Assembly (NCBI GenBank): GCA_018432315.1
Contig: JAHDLB010000019.1
Span: forward strand, 62,001-126,000
DNA length: 64,000 nucleotides
Reading direction: 5' to 3'
Origin: Anaerolineae bacterium
GTDB lineage: Bacteria > Chloroflexota > Anaerolineae > Aggregatilineales > Aggregatilineaceae
Shown here piece after piece: positions 56,074 through 64,000 of this stretch (within the stretch, counting starts at the first letter, position 1; each line of letters starts with the position of its first letter). The notes beneath the pieces were generated by a model. The model worked only from the letters and a program-made list of their open reading frames with translations, ran no database searches and was not told the DNA's origin. The translations under genes were made by a program, and so were the position numbers.

Positions 56074-56702
56074 AGTGCCTCCCTGGCGAACATAAGGCTG
56101 GCTGTGCACGAAAATGCGGCAAGAAAGACGGCACAGTCTTCAGCCTCTAGAACTCCCATCAGCTAACGATAGCTGCAAAATGATTAATCCTGGTTTGATT
56201 TATTAATATGATTATAGGGGATATTATGTGGCCCTGAATACGCCAAATGGCCTGTCGTTACTTCGGCCATCTAGCGTACAAAGCCGATCTCTGTCCATCA
56301 TACCACTCGATTCCACGCCAACAGATCATCACTGACAGCAACGTCGAGAAGCGTGTTTTCCTGAACGGCAGCAGGGCACTACTTCAGGTTCCCTCGGCGC
56401 ATCCGAGTGCCAATCAGCAGCAAATGGGGCGCGAAGGGCAGCCGGTGCGGTAATTGACATGAGTATATCCGGCTGTAAGGATCTTGATTAGCGTCGGATT
56501 GCGGGTCCCATACAGGCACATTGGCTTAGTGTGTCGAAACTGCAAGAATCACTCCAAAGGGTTCAGTAAAGCAACACGGCCGTCTTGCTGCCTAAGCCAA
56601 AAGCCTCACAACCAAACGCGTAGAGTGGCCCGTGTGCAAAAGTGTTTTGGGAGCTATACTTCTAGAACAACGTACGTTGAGATACACCCGCCAGGAGGTC
56701 AC
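56074..56702. other. Divergent intergenic region between CopB and GAPDH genes
   Basis: No gene is supported here. Around 56180-56225 the sequence is AT-rich, with a minus-strand TATAAT (56216-56211) that may be the CopB promoter; no good -35 box was found. Near the other end a plus-strand TATACT at 56655-56660 could serve the GAPDH gene, with a leader of about 37 bases. The stretch 56240-56640 shows no recognisable feature. Confidence 0.45.
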
Positions 56703-57746
56703 ATGGCAAACCAAAAAATCCGTGTCGCCGTCAATGGGTACGGCGTCATCGGCAAACGCGTCGCTGATGCGGTACGAGCTCAACCCGATATGGAGCTGGT
56801 AGGGGTGAGTGATGTCGTCAGCGACTATCGTATCAAGACGGCTGTCGCACTTGGAATCCCGGTGTATGCTTCGCTGCGGGACAAACAGAACGACATGAAA
56901 GATGCCGGTATTCCGATCGCCGGAACCCTGGACGGTTTGTTATCCGAAATCGACGTGATGGTCGACTGCACGCCCAAGGGCATCGGGGCAAAAAACCTCG
57001 ACCGCTATCGCGAAGCGGGTGTGAAGGCAATTTTCCAGGGCGGCGAGAAGCACAGCCTGACGGGCCATTCATTCGTGGCGCAAGCGAATTACGCATCCGC
57101 CTTAGGGCGGGATGCCACGCGCGTTGTATCGTGCAACACGACCAGTACCGTGCGAACCCTGACCGCACTGCGCGACGCCGGCCTGCTCAAAAAGGCACGG
57201 GGCGTGCTGGTCCGTCGCGCCACCGACCCGTGGGAATCGGATCACAGCGGCATCATGAATACGGTCGTACCTGAAGACACCATCCCAAGCCATCAGGGGC
57301 CGGATGCGCAGACGGTGGTGCCAGAACTGGATGTCGTCACCATCGCGGCTAAAGCTGCCCACACGCAGAATCACAATCATTTCTGGATTGTGGAACTCAC
57401 CAAAGCCGCCAGTCGCGATGAAGTGCTGGCCGCTTTCCAGGCCGCGCCGCGCATTGCCTTCATCCGCATGAGCGAAGGGATTGTCGCCCTCAACAACACG
57501 GTCGAACTGATGAAGGACCTGGGGCGGCCTCGCGGCGACATGTGGGAAGTCGGACTGTGGGAAGATGTCCTCGAAGCGAATGGCAACGAAGTCTACTACA
57601 CCTACCAGGTCGATAACCAGGCGATTGTCATCCCGGAGAACATCGACGCTATCCGTGCCCTGGCGGGGACCGTGAAAGATGCGGTTGAGTCGATCCGGCG
57701 CACCGACGAAGCGCTGGGTGTCAAGCGCGATTTTCTTGGGGAATAG
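56703..57746 (+). CDS. Type II (archaeal-type) glyceraldehyde-3-phosphate dehydrogenase
   Basis: This 347-residue enzyme starts at ATG 56703 with AGGAGG upstream. It belongs to the archaeal/type II phosphorylating GAPDH family rather than the usual bacterial GapA: RVAVNGYGVIGKRVADAVRA is the nucleotide-binding start, and the catalytic cysteine is Cys144 in VVSCNTTSTVRTL. VMVDCTPKGIGAKN and IFQGGEKHSLTGHSFVAQAN are characteristic of this family. It interconverts glyceraldehyde-3-phosphate and 1,3-bisphosphoglycerate and often accepts NADP+ as well as NAD+. The gene appears to stand alone. Type II GAPDH is less common in bacteria, so lateral acquisition at some point is likely. Confidence 0.93.
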   Translation: MANQKIRVAVNGYGVIGKRVADAVRAQPDMELVGVSDVVSDYRIKTAVALGIPVYASLRDKQNDMKDAGIPIAGTLDGLLSEIDVMVDCTPKGIGAKNLDRYREAGVKAIFQGGEKHSLTGHSFVAQANYASALGRDATRVVSCNTTSTVRTLTALRDAGLLKKARGVLVRRATDPWESDHSGIMNTVVPEDTIPSHQGPDAQTVVPELDVVTIAAKAAHTQNHNHFWIVELTKAASRDEVLAAFQAAPRIAFIRMSEGIVALNNTVELMKDLGRPRGDMWEVGLWEDVLEANGNEVYYTYQVDNQAIVIPENIDAIRALAGTVKDAVESIRRTDEALGVKRDFLGE

Positions 57747-57763
57747 AAGGTCGTCCCCGGCGG

Positions 57764-58250
57764 AAGTGTGGTTAATTCCAGTTCCGCCTGGGAAGGGGTC
57801 ACGCCGCCACAGCGCCGCTGCCCACCCGGGCCAGCAGTCTGGCAGGGTCAGACCGCGCCAGAGGGGTCAAGATCGGGGTCTGCAAAAACTCCTCAACGGT
57901 CCAGACGTGATCGGTCAGCCCCAACGCCATCGCCGGTGTTCGCGGACGCGGCCTTCCGCCTAGCACGCGGTCGGTCAGCGGCTGATGCGGGCGGATCCAG
58001 TGATAGGACGCGCGCCACCACTCCACATGATTCAACAGATGCGTGTCACTCTGTAGCAGTGATCACGTTCGCCGCGTGAGAGCCGCCACACCCTGGCGTA
58101 TCGTCAAAACGTCATTTTGCGCCGCTCTTTGCGCTTGACCAGTTGCCCATGCCGCAGCTTCTCGTCCACCTGCCAGTGATCTTTGCGGGCTCGCGGCGGT
58201 CGAAACCACCGGCCAGAATGCGCGGTGAGAACGCGGTGACAGGTTAACCG
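57764..58250 (-). mobile_element. Decayed insertion sequence with transposase remnant
   Basis: On the minus strand the frame 57799-58035 encodes a transposase C-terminus: WWRASYHWIRPHQPL, then RTPAMALGLTDHVWTVEEFL, a tail typical of a transposase group common in Chloroflexota and Cyanobacteria. Further upstream on the same strand, about 58070-58200, short segments such as RKDHWQVDEKLRHGQLVKRK look like more of the same protein but in another frame and interrupted by stops. The 3' terminus GGAAGTGTGGTTAA at 57764 matches the remnant at 16854. The element is not functional. Confidence 0.7.
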
Positions 58251-58282
58251 GCCCAAACCGGCCCGAGTTAATAGTTCCAGGA

Positions 58283-58315
58283 ATCAGCCCTGGCGTGAGG
58301 CATACCAGGGCTGAT
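58283..58315. terminator. Hairpin downstream of the MDR dehydrogenase gene
   Basis: ATCAGCCCTGG and CCAGGGCTGAT form a perfect 11-bp stem with an 11-base loop. It lies about 190 bases past the dehydrogenase stop on its transcription path and just outside the IS remnant. The bases between 58316 and 58505 hold no gene I can support. Confidence 0.55.
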
Positions 58316-58505
58316 CTGGGCTTTGGCGTTTTGAAGAGGCCGTTGTCGAGTAGGCAGCGGTCTTTTTGCCTGAGACGCAGTAAGCAAAACCGAGAAAGCA
58401 GGCTGAAGCAGGCGCGGAAGCGAAAGCGGCATGACGACGAGCGGCCAACTATCCTGGTTCCTCGATGAATCCACTACCGAACGTGCCCCCCAGAAACGCA
58501 GCAGA

Positions 58506-59555
58506 TCAATAAGTCAGGACGACTTTCACCACTTCATCTGGATGCTGGTCGATGAGGGTGTACGCTTCAGCCGCGCGCGAGAAAGGGAACCGATGCGAGA
58601 TCAGGCCCTCGGTGTGAATCTGCCCTGTCGCCAGGTAATGGGTTGCTGTGGCGTGAATGCGCGCGCGATCCCAGGCCGGGTAATCGCGGTGCGGGCAGTC
58701 CCAGACCCCCATGCTGGAAACCAACGTGATCCGGTTATGGTGCCACTCTTCGCCCAGGCGGAGCGGCGCAGCACCATCCTGATAATAACCGCCCGCCACA
58801 ACCGTCCCCGCCACCTGTACGCACCGGATCGCCTCGTGGAGAGCTGCCGCGCTGCCGGATAGTTCAATCGCCACATCCGCGCCGCATTCGGCGGTTTCCG
58901 ATTTGATCTCTCGCGCCACGTCACAGGTGGTGGGGTCCAGTGTGCGATCCGCCCCAAACGCTTCCGCCAACGCGCGCCGCCGGGGAAGCGGATCCACGGC
59001 ATCGACCCGCAGCGCACCGTTCAGCCGGGCAAGTTGCACGGCCAGCAGCCCGATCACGCCCAGGCCAAAGATTGCCACGTGATCCCCGACCTTGATATGA
59101 GCGTCATGGACCGCCTGAAGGGCTACCCCCGCCAGCGCTAGTATCACCGCACTATCGAGATCAAGTGAGGGGGGCAAGGGCACAATATCGCCAATCATGG
59201 TGCGCTCGGTGGGGCGCGCGGTGTGTGTTGCACGGTGGCCGAAAGGCAGATGAATCCGATCCCCAGGGACGAAGCCGGATACGGCACTTCCTACTTCGGT
59301 CACACGTCCGACCCACTCGTACCCGAGCCGTGCGGGGTACATGACGCTCTCACTCACCGGGACGAAGAGGCGCAGGTTGGGATCGAACTGCTTATCATGA
59401 AACGGCGATGTGCCGCGATACAGATTGAGCTCTGTCCCGTGACTGATACCGCTCAGGATCGCCGTGGCTCGGATTTCATCGGGATGAAGCCGGGTTTCTT
59501 CGTAGGTTATGAGGCGCACATCACGTGGGCCAACCAGCAGCAACTCCTCAGGCAC
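58506..59555 (-). CDS. Medium-chain dehydrogenase/reductase (zinc-type alcohol dehydrogenase-like)
   Basis: This 349-residue protein has the MDR fold: GroES-like N-terminal domain with GYEWVGRVTEVGSAVSGFVP and GDRIHLPFGHRATHT, then a Rossmann domain with VAIFGLGVIGLLAVQLARLN. The start is GTG 59555, chosen because a near-perfect AGGAGGTGATCC lies just upstream. The structural zinc cysteine cluster of classical alcohol dehydrogenases is absent, and the first catalytic cysteine position reads SGISHGTELN, a feature of threonine/sorbitol-dehydrogenase-related and bacteriochlorophyllide-dehydrogenase-like subgroups. The substrate is unknown. It has no operon partner. Confidence 0.88.
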   Translation of the reverse strand: MPEELLLVGPRDVRLITYEETRLHPDEIRATAILSGISHGTELNLYRGTSPFHDKQFDPNLRLFVPVSESVMYPARLGYEWVGRVTEVGSAVSGFVPGDRIHLPFGHRATHTARPTERTMIGDIVPLPPSLDLDSAVILALAGVALQAVHDAHIKVGDHVAIFGLGVIGLLAVQLARLNGALRVDAVDPLPRRRALAEAFGADRTLDPTTCDVAREIKSETAECGADVAIELSGSAAALHEAIRCVQVAGTVVAGGYYQDGAAPLRLGEEWHHNRITLVSSMGVWDCPHRDYPAWDRARIHATATHYLATGQIHTEGLISHRFPFSRAAEAYTLIDQHPDEVVKVVLTY

Positions 59556-60036
59556 GGATCACCTCCTGTGAACGAAAATCAGATGGGCGACAATTTACCC
59601 TGATTGTAACTGCATTTTGTCCCGGTGGGGGTCATTCAGGCTATCCGCTGCGAGGAAAGTCATCCTCTATATGCCTGGCGATGAAGACGGGTGGCCGCGC
59701 CTTTGTACGAGCGACACCGGTCGTCCGTTTCTTCGAGGCGATTGTACGGCCAGCAAGGCAGCGACGTGTGGGACGAAGAAGGCACCCAGGCCCTGTTTGA
59801 CACCGACGCCGGACGCGAAGCGCTGATCGGCTGCTTTCTGCTGTTGCGCTTCTCCAACGCGCCAGTCTGGCAGCCTGTGCTACGTGAAGGTAGCGAGGTC
59901 ATCACCTCTGTGGGTGAATTGGATACAACTATCCAGGCTGCCAGCCCTCTTATTTTCTATTATGATCAGGTATACTTCAAATGCTTGAGGGCGATTCGCC
60001 TTTGGCTGTTGCCAGATTATCAGGAGAACACACGTC
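59556..60036. other. Divergent intergenic region, possible gene remnant
   Basis: A plus-strand open frame from 59691 contains about 60 protein-like codons (DVWDEEGTQALFDTDAGREA, then LIGCFLLLRFSNAPVWQPV), vaguely like part of a solute-binding protein, but it has no supported start and runs into the LuxR gene in another frame. I treat it as a probable remnant. The region also holds the promoter of the LuxR gene (TATACT at 59971-59976) and the operator-like repeat at 59901. Confidence 0.4.
59901..59935. promoter_or_regulatory. Degenerate copy of the ATCACCC-N4-GGGTGAT repeat and a second inverted repeat
   Basis: ATCACCT-CTGT-GGGTGAA at 59901-59918 keeps 12 of 14 arm bases and the exact spacing of the perfect sites at 35769 and 62622. 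It is 52 bases upstream of the TATACT box, about 30 bases (three helical turns) further than in the other two promoters. TGGATA-CAAC-TATCCA follows at 59920-59935. These could mediate control of the LuxR gene at 60037. Confidence 0.45.
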
Positions 60037-62595
60037 ATGGCCCACCCTGCTATTGCGGCACAAGTGGGACATCTGCCGCCCCAGCCAACCACGTTCATCG
60101 GTCGAGAAGACGACATCATCAGCATCATGGAAATGCTGGAAGATTCAAACTGCCGCCTATTGACTCTGGCAGGCGAAGGCGGCATCGGGAAATCCCGCCT
60201 GGCGATAGAGATCGCGGCGCGATCGCGGGGCTACTATCCTGACGGCATCTTTTTTGTGGATTTGCAGCCAGTTTGCACGTCCGATGCCCTGCTCCAGGTG
60301 ATCGCCGATACGCTCTACTGCCCCCTGTCGGGGCACGAAACAGCCTTTGAACAACTGCTCCATTTTCTCCGCGAAAAAGACATGCTGCTTGTGTTCGACA
60401 ACTTCGAGCAACTGCTGCCAGAACGGGCCGAAACGGTGGTGGGCGAGCTGCTCGACGGCTGCCCCGGTCTCACCATCCTGGTGACATCGCGGGAAGTCCT
60501 TAACCTGAAACAGGAATGGGTGTGGCGGGTCGCTGGGCTGGCATATCCACAAGAGCAGGCAGTGGGAGCAGTGGAGCAGTACGACGCCATACGATTATTC
60601 GTCGAGCGCGCCCGTCACATCCGGCGTGACTTCCTGATTGAAAACGACCTGCCGCACGTCCTTCAGATTTGCCAACTGGTCGAAGGCATGCCGCTGGCCC
60701 TGGAGCTTGCTGCTTGCTGGCTGAAAGTGCTGCCCTGTGAAGCCATCGCCGAGGAAATACGCCACAATCTCGACCTCCTCAACAGCTATCAGCGCAACCA
60801 GCCGGAACGCCACCGAAGCATGCGTGCCGTGTTCGAACAGTGCTGGAAACTCCTGTCGCCGGCGGAGCGCGACACCATCAACCGTCTTTCGATTTTCAAA
60901 GGCGGCTTTCGACGCGAAGCAGCCGAGCAGGTTGCCGGCGCAAACCTGGCGACACTGCTGCTATTGGCAGATAAATCTCTCTTACGGTTAGAGGCCAACG
61001 GGCGCTTTCACATACACGAACTGGTGCGCCAGTATGCTGCCGAGCAACTGGGCGATGTCGAGGAACTGCAAAACGCACATTGTGCCCATTACGCGGATTT
61101 TCTTCACAGCCGGTACGAGGATTTATGCGGACGACGCCAGCTCGAAGCGAGCGCCGAGATTTCAGAAGAACTCGATAACATTCGCGCCGCCTGGGATTAT
61201 GCGGCAAAGCGGAGTGATTCTCAGGCCCTGTTTCGGATGGCCGTCGCCTATGGCTTGTTTTGTCAACTTCGTGGTCGTTATCAGGAAGCGTACACCGCTT
61301 ATCGCAGTGCAACCAGGTCCCTTCTGAGCCTGGAAACCACACCGGAAACCGATCTGGCATTGGGCATGATCCTCCCGGGACTGAGTTGGGTCTATATCCG
61401 GATGGGCCAGTTGGACAATGCTGAAGAATACTTTCGGCAAACTGAGGCGGTCTTCGACCGGCTGGGAATCATGCCGACGTTGGGCTACGCCATCGATCCT
61501 TGGATCGGACGGGCGGTGATTGCCCTGGTGCGCGGTGACTACAGCAACGCACAACGCCTGGCTGAAGAGGCCTGCCGGCGAGCGGAGGTATCGCAGAATC
61601 TGGCCAACCTGCGCATTGCCTGCCGCACCCTGGCGGAGGCATATCTGCGCCAGGGCGAACATGAGCGCGCGCATCAGCATGCCCTGACAGCGTACCGGAT
61701 CTGCGAGCAAACGGGCGATCGCTGGTTCATGGCGTATTGCCTGACCACGCTGGGCGAAATCAGTATCGAAATGCGCGAGTATGCGGTCGCCAAAAAACAC
61801 TTCGAGCAGGCCTATGCGCTGCGGCAGGAAATCCGCGATCCAGAAGGCATGGCGCTCGTGCTCGGTTACCTGGGCGACATCGCCCTGCAAGAGCAAGCCT
61901 TCGACGAGGCGCTGCGCTGCTACAACGAGAGCCGGGCGCTGTACGAGGAGCATCGAGTCGGCGATCCGGGCGGGCTGGCAAGGGCGTTGAGTGGCCTCAG
62001 CCGTGCTCATCTGTCCCGCCGTGATTATCTGGCGGCCAGCGAAACCTGCCGCCAAGCTTTGCAGCTCGCGGTGTCCATCCAGTATGTGCCCGTCTTGCTA
62101 CAACTGCTGATCGTCGCGGGTGAACTCTGTTACGCCGTTCAGAAACAGGCGGAAGGGCAGGAAATGCTGGCACTGGTCGTGAATCACGCGGCGACGAACT
62201 ACGCCAGCCGGTCCGCGGTGCAGGATTTCATGGCGCACAACAACCTTTCTGAGTCGCCCTCCCTGCTCACGGGCTATGATCTGCACGGCAGCAGCAGTCT
62301 CATACAGATGGCGCTCAACGCGGAAAAGACGCTTTTAGAGATAGCAGACGTAAAACCACAGGCGGCTGCAACACTTGTGAGGATGCCCGACCAACTGCTT
62401 GTTGATCCCTTGACGCAGCGTGAACTGGAAGTCCTGAAGTACATCGCTGCCGGTCTGCAAAATCGAGAGATTGCGGACGAGTTGGTTGTGTCGCTCAACA
62501 CGGTGAAGACGCACATCAACAACATCTACTCGAAACTGAACGCCTCAAACCGCGTCCAGGCTGTTGCGCGCGCCCGCGACCTCAGCATGCTCTAG
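60037..62595 (+). CDS. Large LuxR-family regulator with NB-ARC-like ATPase and TPR region
   Basis: This 852-residue regulator begins FIGREDDIISIMEMLED, has Walker A LAGEGGIGKSRLA near residue 44 and MLLVFDNFEQLLPE near 117, a predicted-ATPase/NB-ARC domain to about residue 330, a long TPR-like region (about 380-740), and a C-terminal LuxR helix-turn-helix (LTQRELEVLKYIAAGLQNRE, VVSLNTVKTHINNIYSKLN). AGGAG lies upstream of the ATG. Its recognition region is close to that of the MalT-like protein at 37692 (VVSTNTIKSQLKSIYRKLN), so the two may bind related DNA sites. It is immediately upstream of the secreted-protein gene, whose promoter carries the perfect repeat, making that gene its most likely target. 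Confidence 0.92.
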   Translation: MAHPAIAAQVGHLPPQPTTFIGREDDIISIMEMLEDSNCRLLTLAGEGGIGKSRLAIEIAARSRGYYPDGIFFVDLQPVCTSDALLQVIADTLYCPLSGHETAFEQLLHFLREKDMLLVFDNFEQLLPERAETVVGELLDGCPGLTILVTSREVLNLKQEWVWRVAGLAYPQEQAVGAVEQYDAIRLFVERARHIRRDFLIENDLPHVLQICQLVEGMPLALELAACWLKVLPCEAIAEEIRHNLDLLNSYQRNQPERHRSMRAVFEQCWKLLSPAERDTINRLSIFKGGFRREAAEQVAGANLATLLLLADKSLLRLEANGRFHIHELVRQYAAEQLGDVEELQNAHCAHYADFLHSRYEDLCGRRQLEASAEISEELDNIRAAWDYAAKRSDSQALFRMAVAYGLFCQLRGRYQEAYTAYRSATRSLLSLETTPETDLALGMILPGLSWVYIRMGQLDNAEEYFRQTEAVFDRLGIMPTLGYAIDPWIGRAVIALVRGDYSNAQRLAEEACRRAEVSQNLANLRIACRTLAEAYLRQGEHERAHQHALTAYRICEQTGDRWFMAYCLTTLGEISIEMREYAVAKKHFEQAYALRQEIRDPEGMALVLGYLGDIALQEQAFDEALRCYNESRALYEEHRVGDPGGLARALSGLSRAHLSRRDYLAASETCRQALQLAVSIQYVPVLLQLLIVAGELCYAVQKQAEGQEMLALVVNHAATNYASRSAVQDFMAHNNLSESPSLLTGYDLHGSSSLIQMALNAEKTLLEIADVKPQAAATLVRMPDQLLVDPLTQRELEVLKYIAAGLQNREIADELVVSLNTVKTHINNIYSKLNASNRVQAVARARDLSML

Positions 62596-62621
62596 CGCCC
62601 GCCCAAATCTAGTACGCCTCG

Positions 62622-62668
62622 ATCACCCTTTTGGGTGATGACTCTCCACCCCCCTTGCCTCCTATACT
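62622..62668 (+). promoter_or_regulatory. Inverted repeat ATCACCC-N4-GGGTGAT plus -10 box in front of the secreted-protein gene
   Basis: The 18-bp site at 62622-62639 is identical in both arms to that at 35769-35786, and TATACT follows 23 bases later at 62663-62668 with no good -35 box. The bases between also resemble those of the first site (GATGACnnTnCACCC). Confidence 0.65.
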
Positions 62669-62670
62669 GG

Positions 62671-62689
62671 TGTTCAACGTTCGTGAACA
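62671..62689. promoter_or_regulatory. Inverted repeat TGTTCA-N7-TGAACA in the leader of the secreted-protein gene
   Basis: Perfect 6-bp arms lie around the expected transcription start, between the -10 box and the ribosome binding site. It could be a second operator or an RNA hairpin; the sequence alone does not decide. Confidence 0.35.
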
Positions 62690-62709
62690 CACATCAGGAG
62701 GAAACCTCT

Positions 62710-63987
62710 ATGCGTACGAGATTCACACTGCGAACAGCCACCGCGCTGGCACTGGTACTGGTGAGCCTGCTTGGCAGCCTGTCAGTCGCCGCTCACGGCG
62801 GTGAAACAGGTACAGCGCCCAATGGTTTGTTCTTCGTCGACTATCGCAGCCTGAACGGCGGGGCCGACGGGGTGGCGCTGGTCAACCTCGATCCCGAGTC
62901 GGATGGGTTTGGCGAGATCCTGCAGACCCTTGAACTGGGCGAAGGCGTGCTGCCGCATCACCTGTATTACAATCACGATCAATCGCGGCTCTATAACACC
63001 GCACTCGGCGGCGCTTTCCTGTATGAACTGATCCTGGAACGCGATGCTGACGACATTCCGACCATCACCGGGGCCACACCCATCGATACCGGCGGCAGCA
63101 TCGTGGGCGAGGATATGTATTTCTCGGAGGACGGTTCGTCCTTCTGGGTGACGTTCATCGGCGGTTCGGGTGGTGAGCGAGACGGATCGGTTGGCGTATT
63201 CGACGCCAGGACGAATGAACTGCTGCAAACCATCGTCGCACCCGAGCCGGAAGACCCGGCGAGCGGCGAGCCGTTCCTCCTCTATCCACACGGTATCTCA
63301 GCGAACGAGGCGCGCGGCTATATGGTCGTCACCTCGACCGTTCACCCCGATCTCGTCACTGGCATGGGCAACACGGTCACCCTGATCGATATGGACACCA
63401 AGGAACCCGTGCAGACGGTGCTCGTGGGCGAGTCGTGGGAGGATCTGAGCCAGCCGGTGGAAGTGCTGATGCTGCGTGATGGACTTCCGTCTTACGTGCT
63501 GGTGACGACCGTGATGGGGGGCGATGTGTGGGTTGCGCCCTTCGATGAAGCGACCGGTCGCCTGGGCGAATTCACTGAAGTCATTGACGGCAGCACCAAC
63601 GAACTGGGAATCGCCCTCGAGTTCTACATCGGCCCGGGGCAAGACCCGGAGAGCGACGAAGACCAACTGCTGTACGTCAGCTTTGCGGTGCCCGGTGTGG
63701 TGAATGCCTACAGCCTGGATAACCTGCCGGAACTGGAACTGGTGAAAACGTTCCAGGCCGAGCCGGGCACGCACCACTTCGGCTTCTTCCGGACCGAATC
63801 GGGGCGCGAGGCGATGGTCATTCAAAACAACCTGCTCAATGGCGAGGGGATCAACGCGGGCACCTTGACGATCGTCGACATCCACAGCGGTGAGCAGTTG
63901 GGCCGGGTTGACCTCCCTGGCGACCACGGCATTCTGCCCGAATCGCTTGAGTCCGCGATGGGAAATGCCCATTTCGTCCACCACTAG
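62710..63987 (+). CDS. Secreted protein of unknown function, probable beta-propeller
   Basis: The start at ATG 62710 (425 residues) has AGGAGG seven bases upstream; the frame extends upstream through the promoter without support. The N-terminus MRTRFTLRTATALALVLVSL leads into a hydrophobic core and an AHG site, a clear Sec signal peptide. The mature part has repeated blade-like units ending in variants of GxVxVFDxxTxE (GSVGVFDARTNELLQTIVAP, NTVTLIDMDTKEPVQTVLVG, GTLTIVDIHSGEQLGRVDLP), suggesting a seven-bladed propeller similar to YncE or selenium-binding-protein folds. Several histidines (LPHHLYYNHDQSR, THHFGFF) could bind metal. Its control by the adjacent LuxR protein is likely from the promoter repeat. 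The function is unknown. Confidence 0.85.
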   Translation: MRTRFTLRTATALALVLVSLLGSLSVAAHGGETGTAPNGLFFVDYRSLNGGADGVALVNLDPESDGFGEILQTLELGEGVLPHHLYYNHDQSRLYNTALGGAFLYELILERDADDIPTITGATPIDTGGSIVGEDMYFSEDGSSFWVTFIGGSGGERDGSVGVFDARTNELLQTIVAPEPEDPASGEPFLLYPHGISANEARGYMVVTSTVHPDLVTGMGNTVTLIDMDTKEPVQTVLVGESWEDLSQPVEVLMLRDGLPSYVLVTTVMGGDVWVAPFDEATGRLGEFTEVIDGSTNELGIALEFYIGPGQDPESDEDQLLYVSFAVPGVVNAYSLDNLPELELVKTFQAEPGTHHFGFFRTESGREAMVIQNNLLNGEGINAGTLTIVDIHSGEQLGRVDLPGDHGILPESLESAMGNAHFVHH

Positions 63988-64000
63988 CGCGCATTCAGCC

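Noticed and set aside
59691-60242. 183-residue open frame upstream of the LuxR regulator
   Set aside because: Its C-terminal third overlaps the LuxR gene in another frame and it lacks a supported start; only a short middle part looks protein-like, so it is noted as a possible remnant.
1-64000. CRISPR arrays, tRNA and rRNA genes
   Set aside because: Reading both strands I saw no regularly spaced repeats, no tRNA-like cloverleaf with conserved TTC arm and no rRNA sequence. A tRNAscan or CRISPR finder run would settle this.

Overview
The window is high-GC DNA with dense, operon-like gene packing. Several features suggest a member of the Chloroflexota, probably an Anaerolineae-type anaerobe or facultative anaerobe: large MalT/AfsR-type LuxR regulators, a SARP/BTAD regulator fragment, oligosaccharide ABC importers paired with LacI repressors, an archaeal-type (type II) GAPDH, and a MetF-MetV-Hdr-MvhD cluster of the acetogen/Wood-Ljungdahl kind. 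This assignment comes from gene content only. No rRNA, tRNA or CRISPR array was seen.

Region 1 (1-16.8 kb) is a pentose-polysaccharide locus. It holds the 3' part of an IlvD/Edd-type sugar-acid dehydratase (YjhG/YagF-like), two GH51 alpha-L-arabinofuranosidases, a complete Dpp/Opp-type importer (binding protein, two permeases, two ATPases) with a divergent LacI regulator, and a second, CUT1-type sugar importer (binding protein and two permeases, no ATPase) with its own LacI regulator. Both binding-protein genes are followed by a hairpin that could lower expression of the permeases. The divergent LacI/importer intergenic region has back-to-back promoters with overlapping -35 boxes and two related operator-like palindromes.

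Region 2 (16.8-35.4 kb) begins with a decayed insertion sequence end next to an Rhs/YD-repeat fragment. It then holds a 17-kb minus-strand operon of five very large proteins (867, 1141, 1134, 1885 and 629 residues in transcription order), with overlapping or nearly touching ends. The first is an M64-like zinc peptidase and the second looks like a DUF6603 protein; I cannot assign the other three. This is the best candidate for an undescribed system. Upstream lie an AT-rich intergenic stretch and a truncated SARP-type regulator.

Region 3 (35.8-41.0 kb) has a DrrAB-like ABC exporter, a MalT-like LuxR regulator and a small beta-rich protein.

Region 4 (41.2-53.3 kb) is a seven-gene redox operon behind a good sigma70 promoter: an extended HdrA, a Cys-type MvhD, a 1505-residue HdrA with an inserted GltD/NfnB-like NAD(P)H module, a second MvhD with an in-frame TGA at a conserved cysteine (very probably selenocysteine), MetV, MetF and a fused HdrC-HdrB. 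By analogy with Moorella MetFV-HdrABC-MvhD it probably encodes a methylene-tetrahydrofolate reductase complex, possibly electron-bifurcating.

Region 5 (53.3-64.0 kb) has a small unknown protein, a CopB-type P-type ATPase, type II GAPDH, a second decayed copy of the same IS family, an MDR-family dehydrogenase, a second large LuxR regulator and a secreted protein of unknown function. An 18-bp inverted repeat (ATCACCC-N4-GGGTGAT) lies in front of the DrrA gene and the secreted-protein gene, with a slightly degenerate copy in front of the second LuxR regulator, so regions 3 and 5 may form one regulon.
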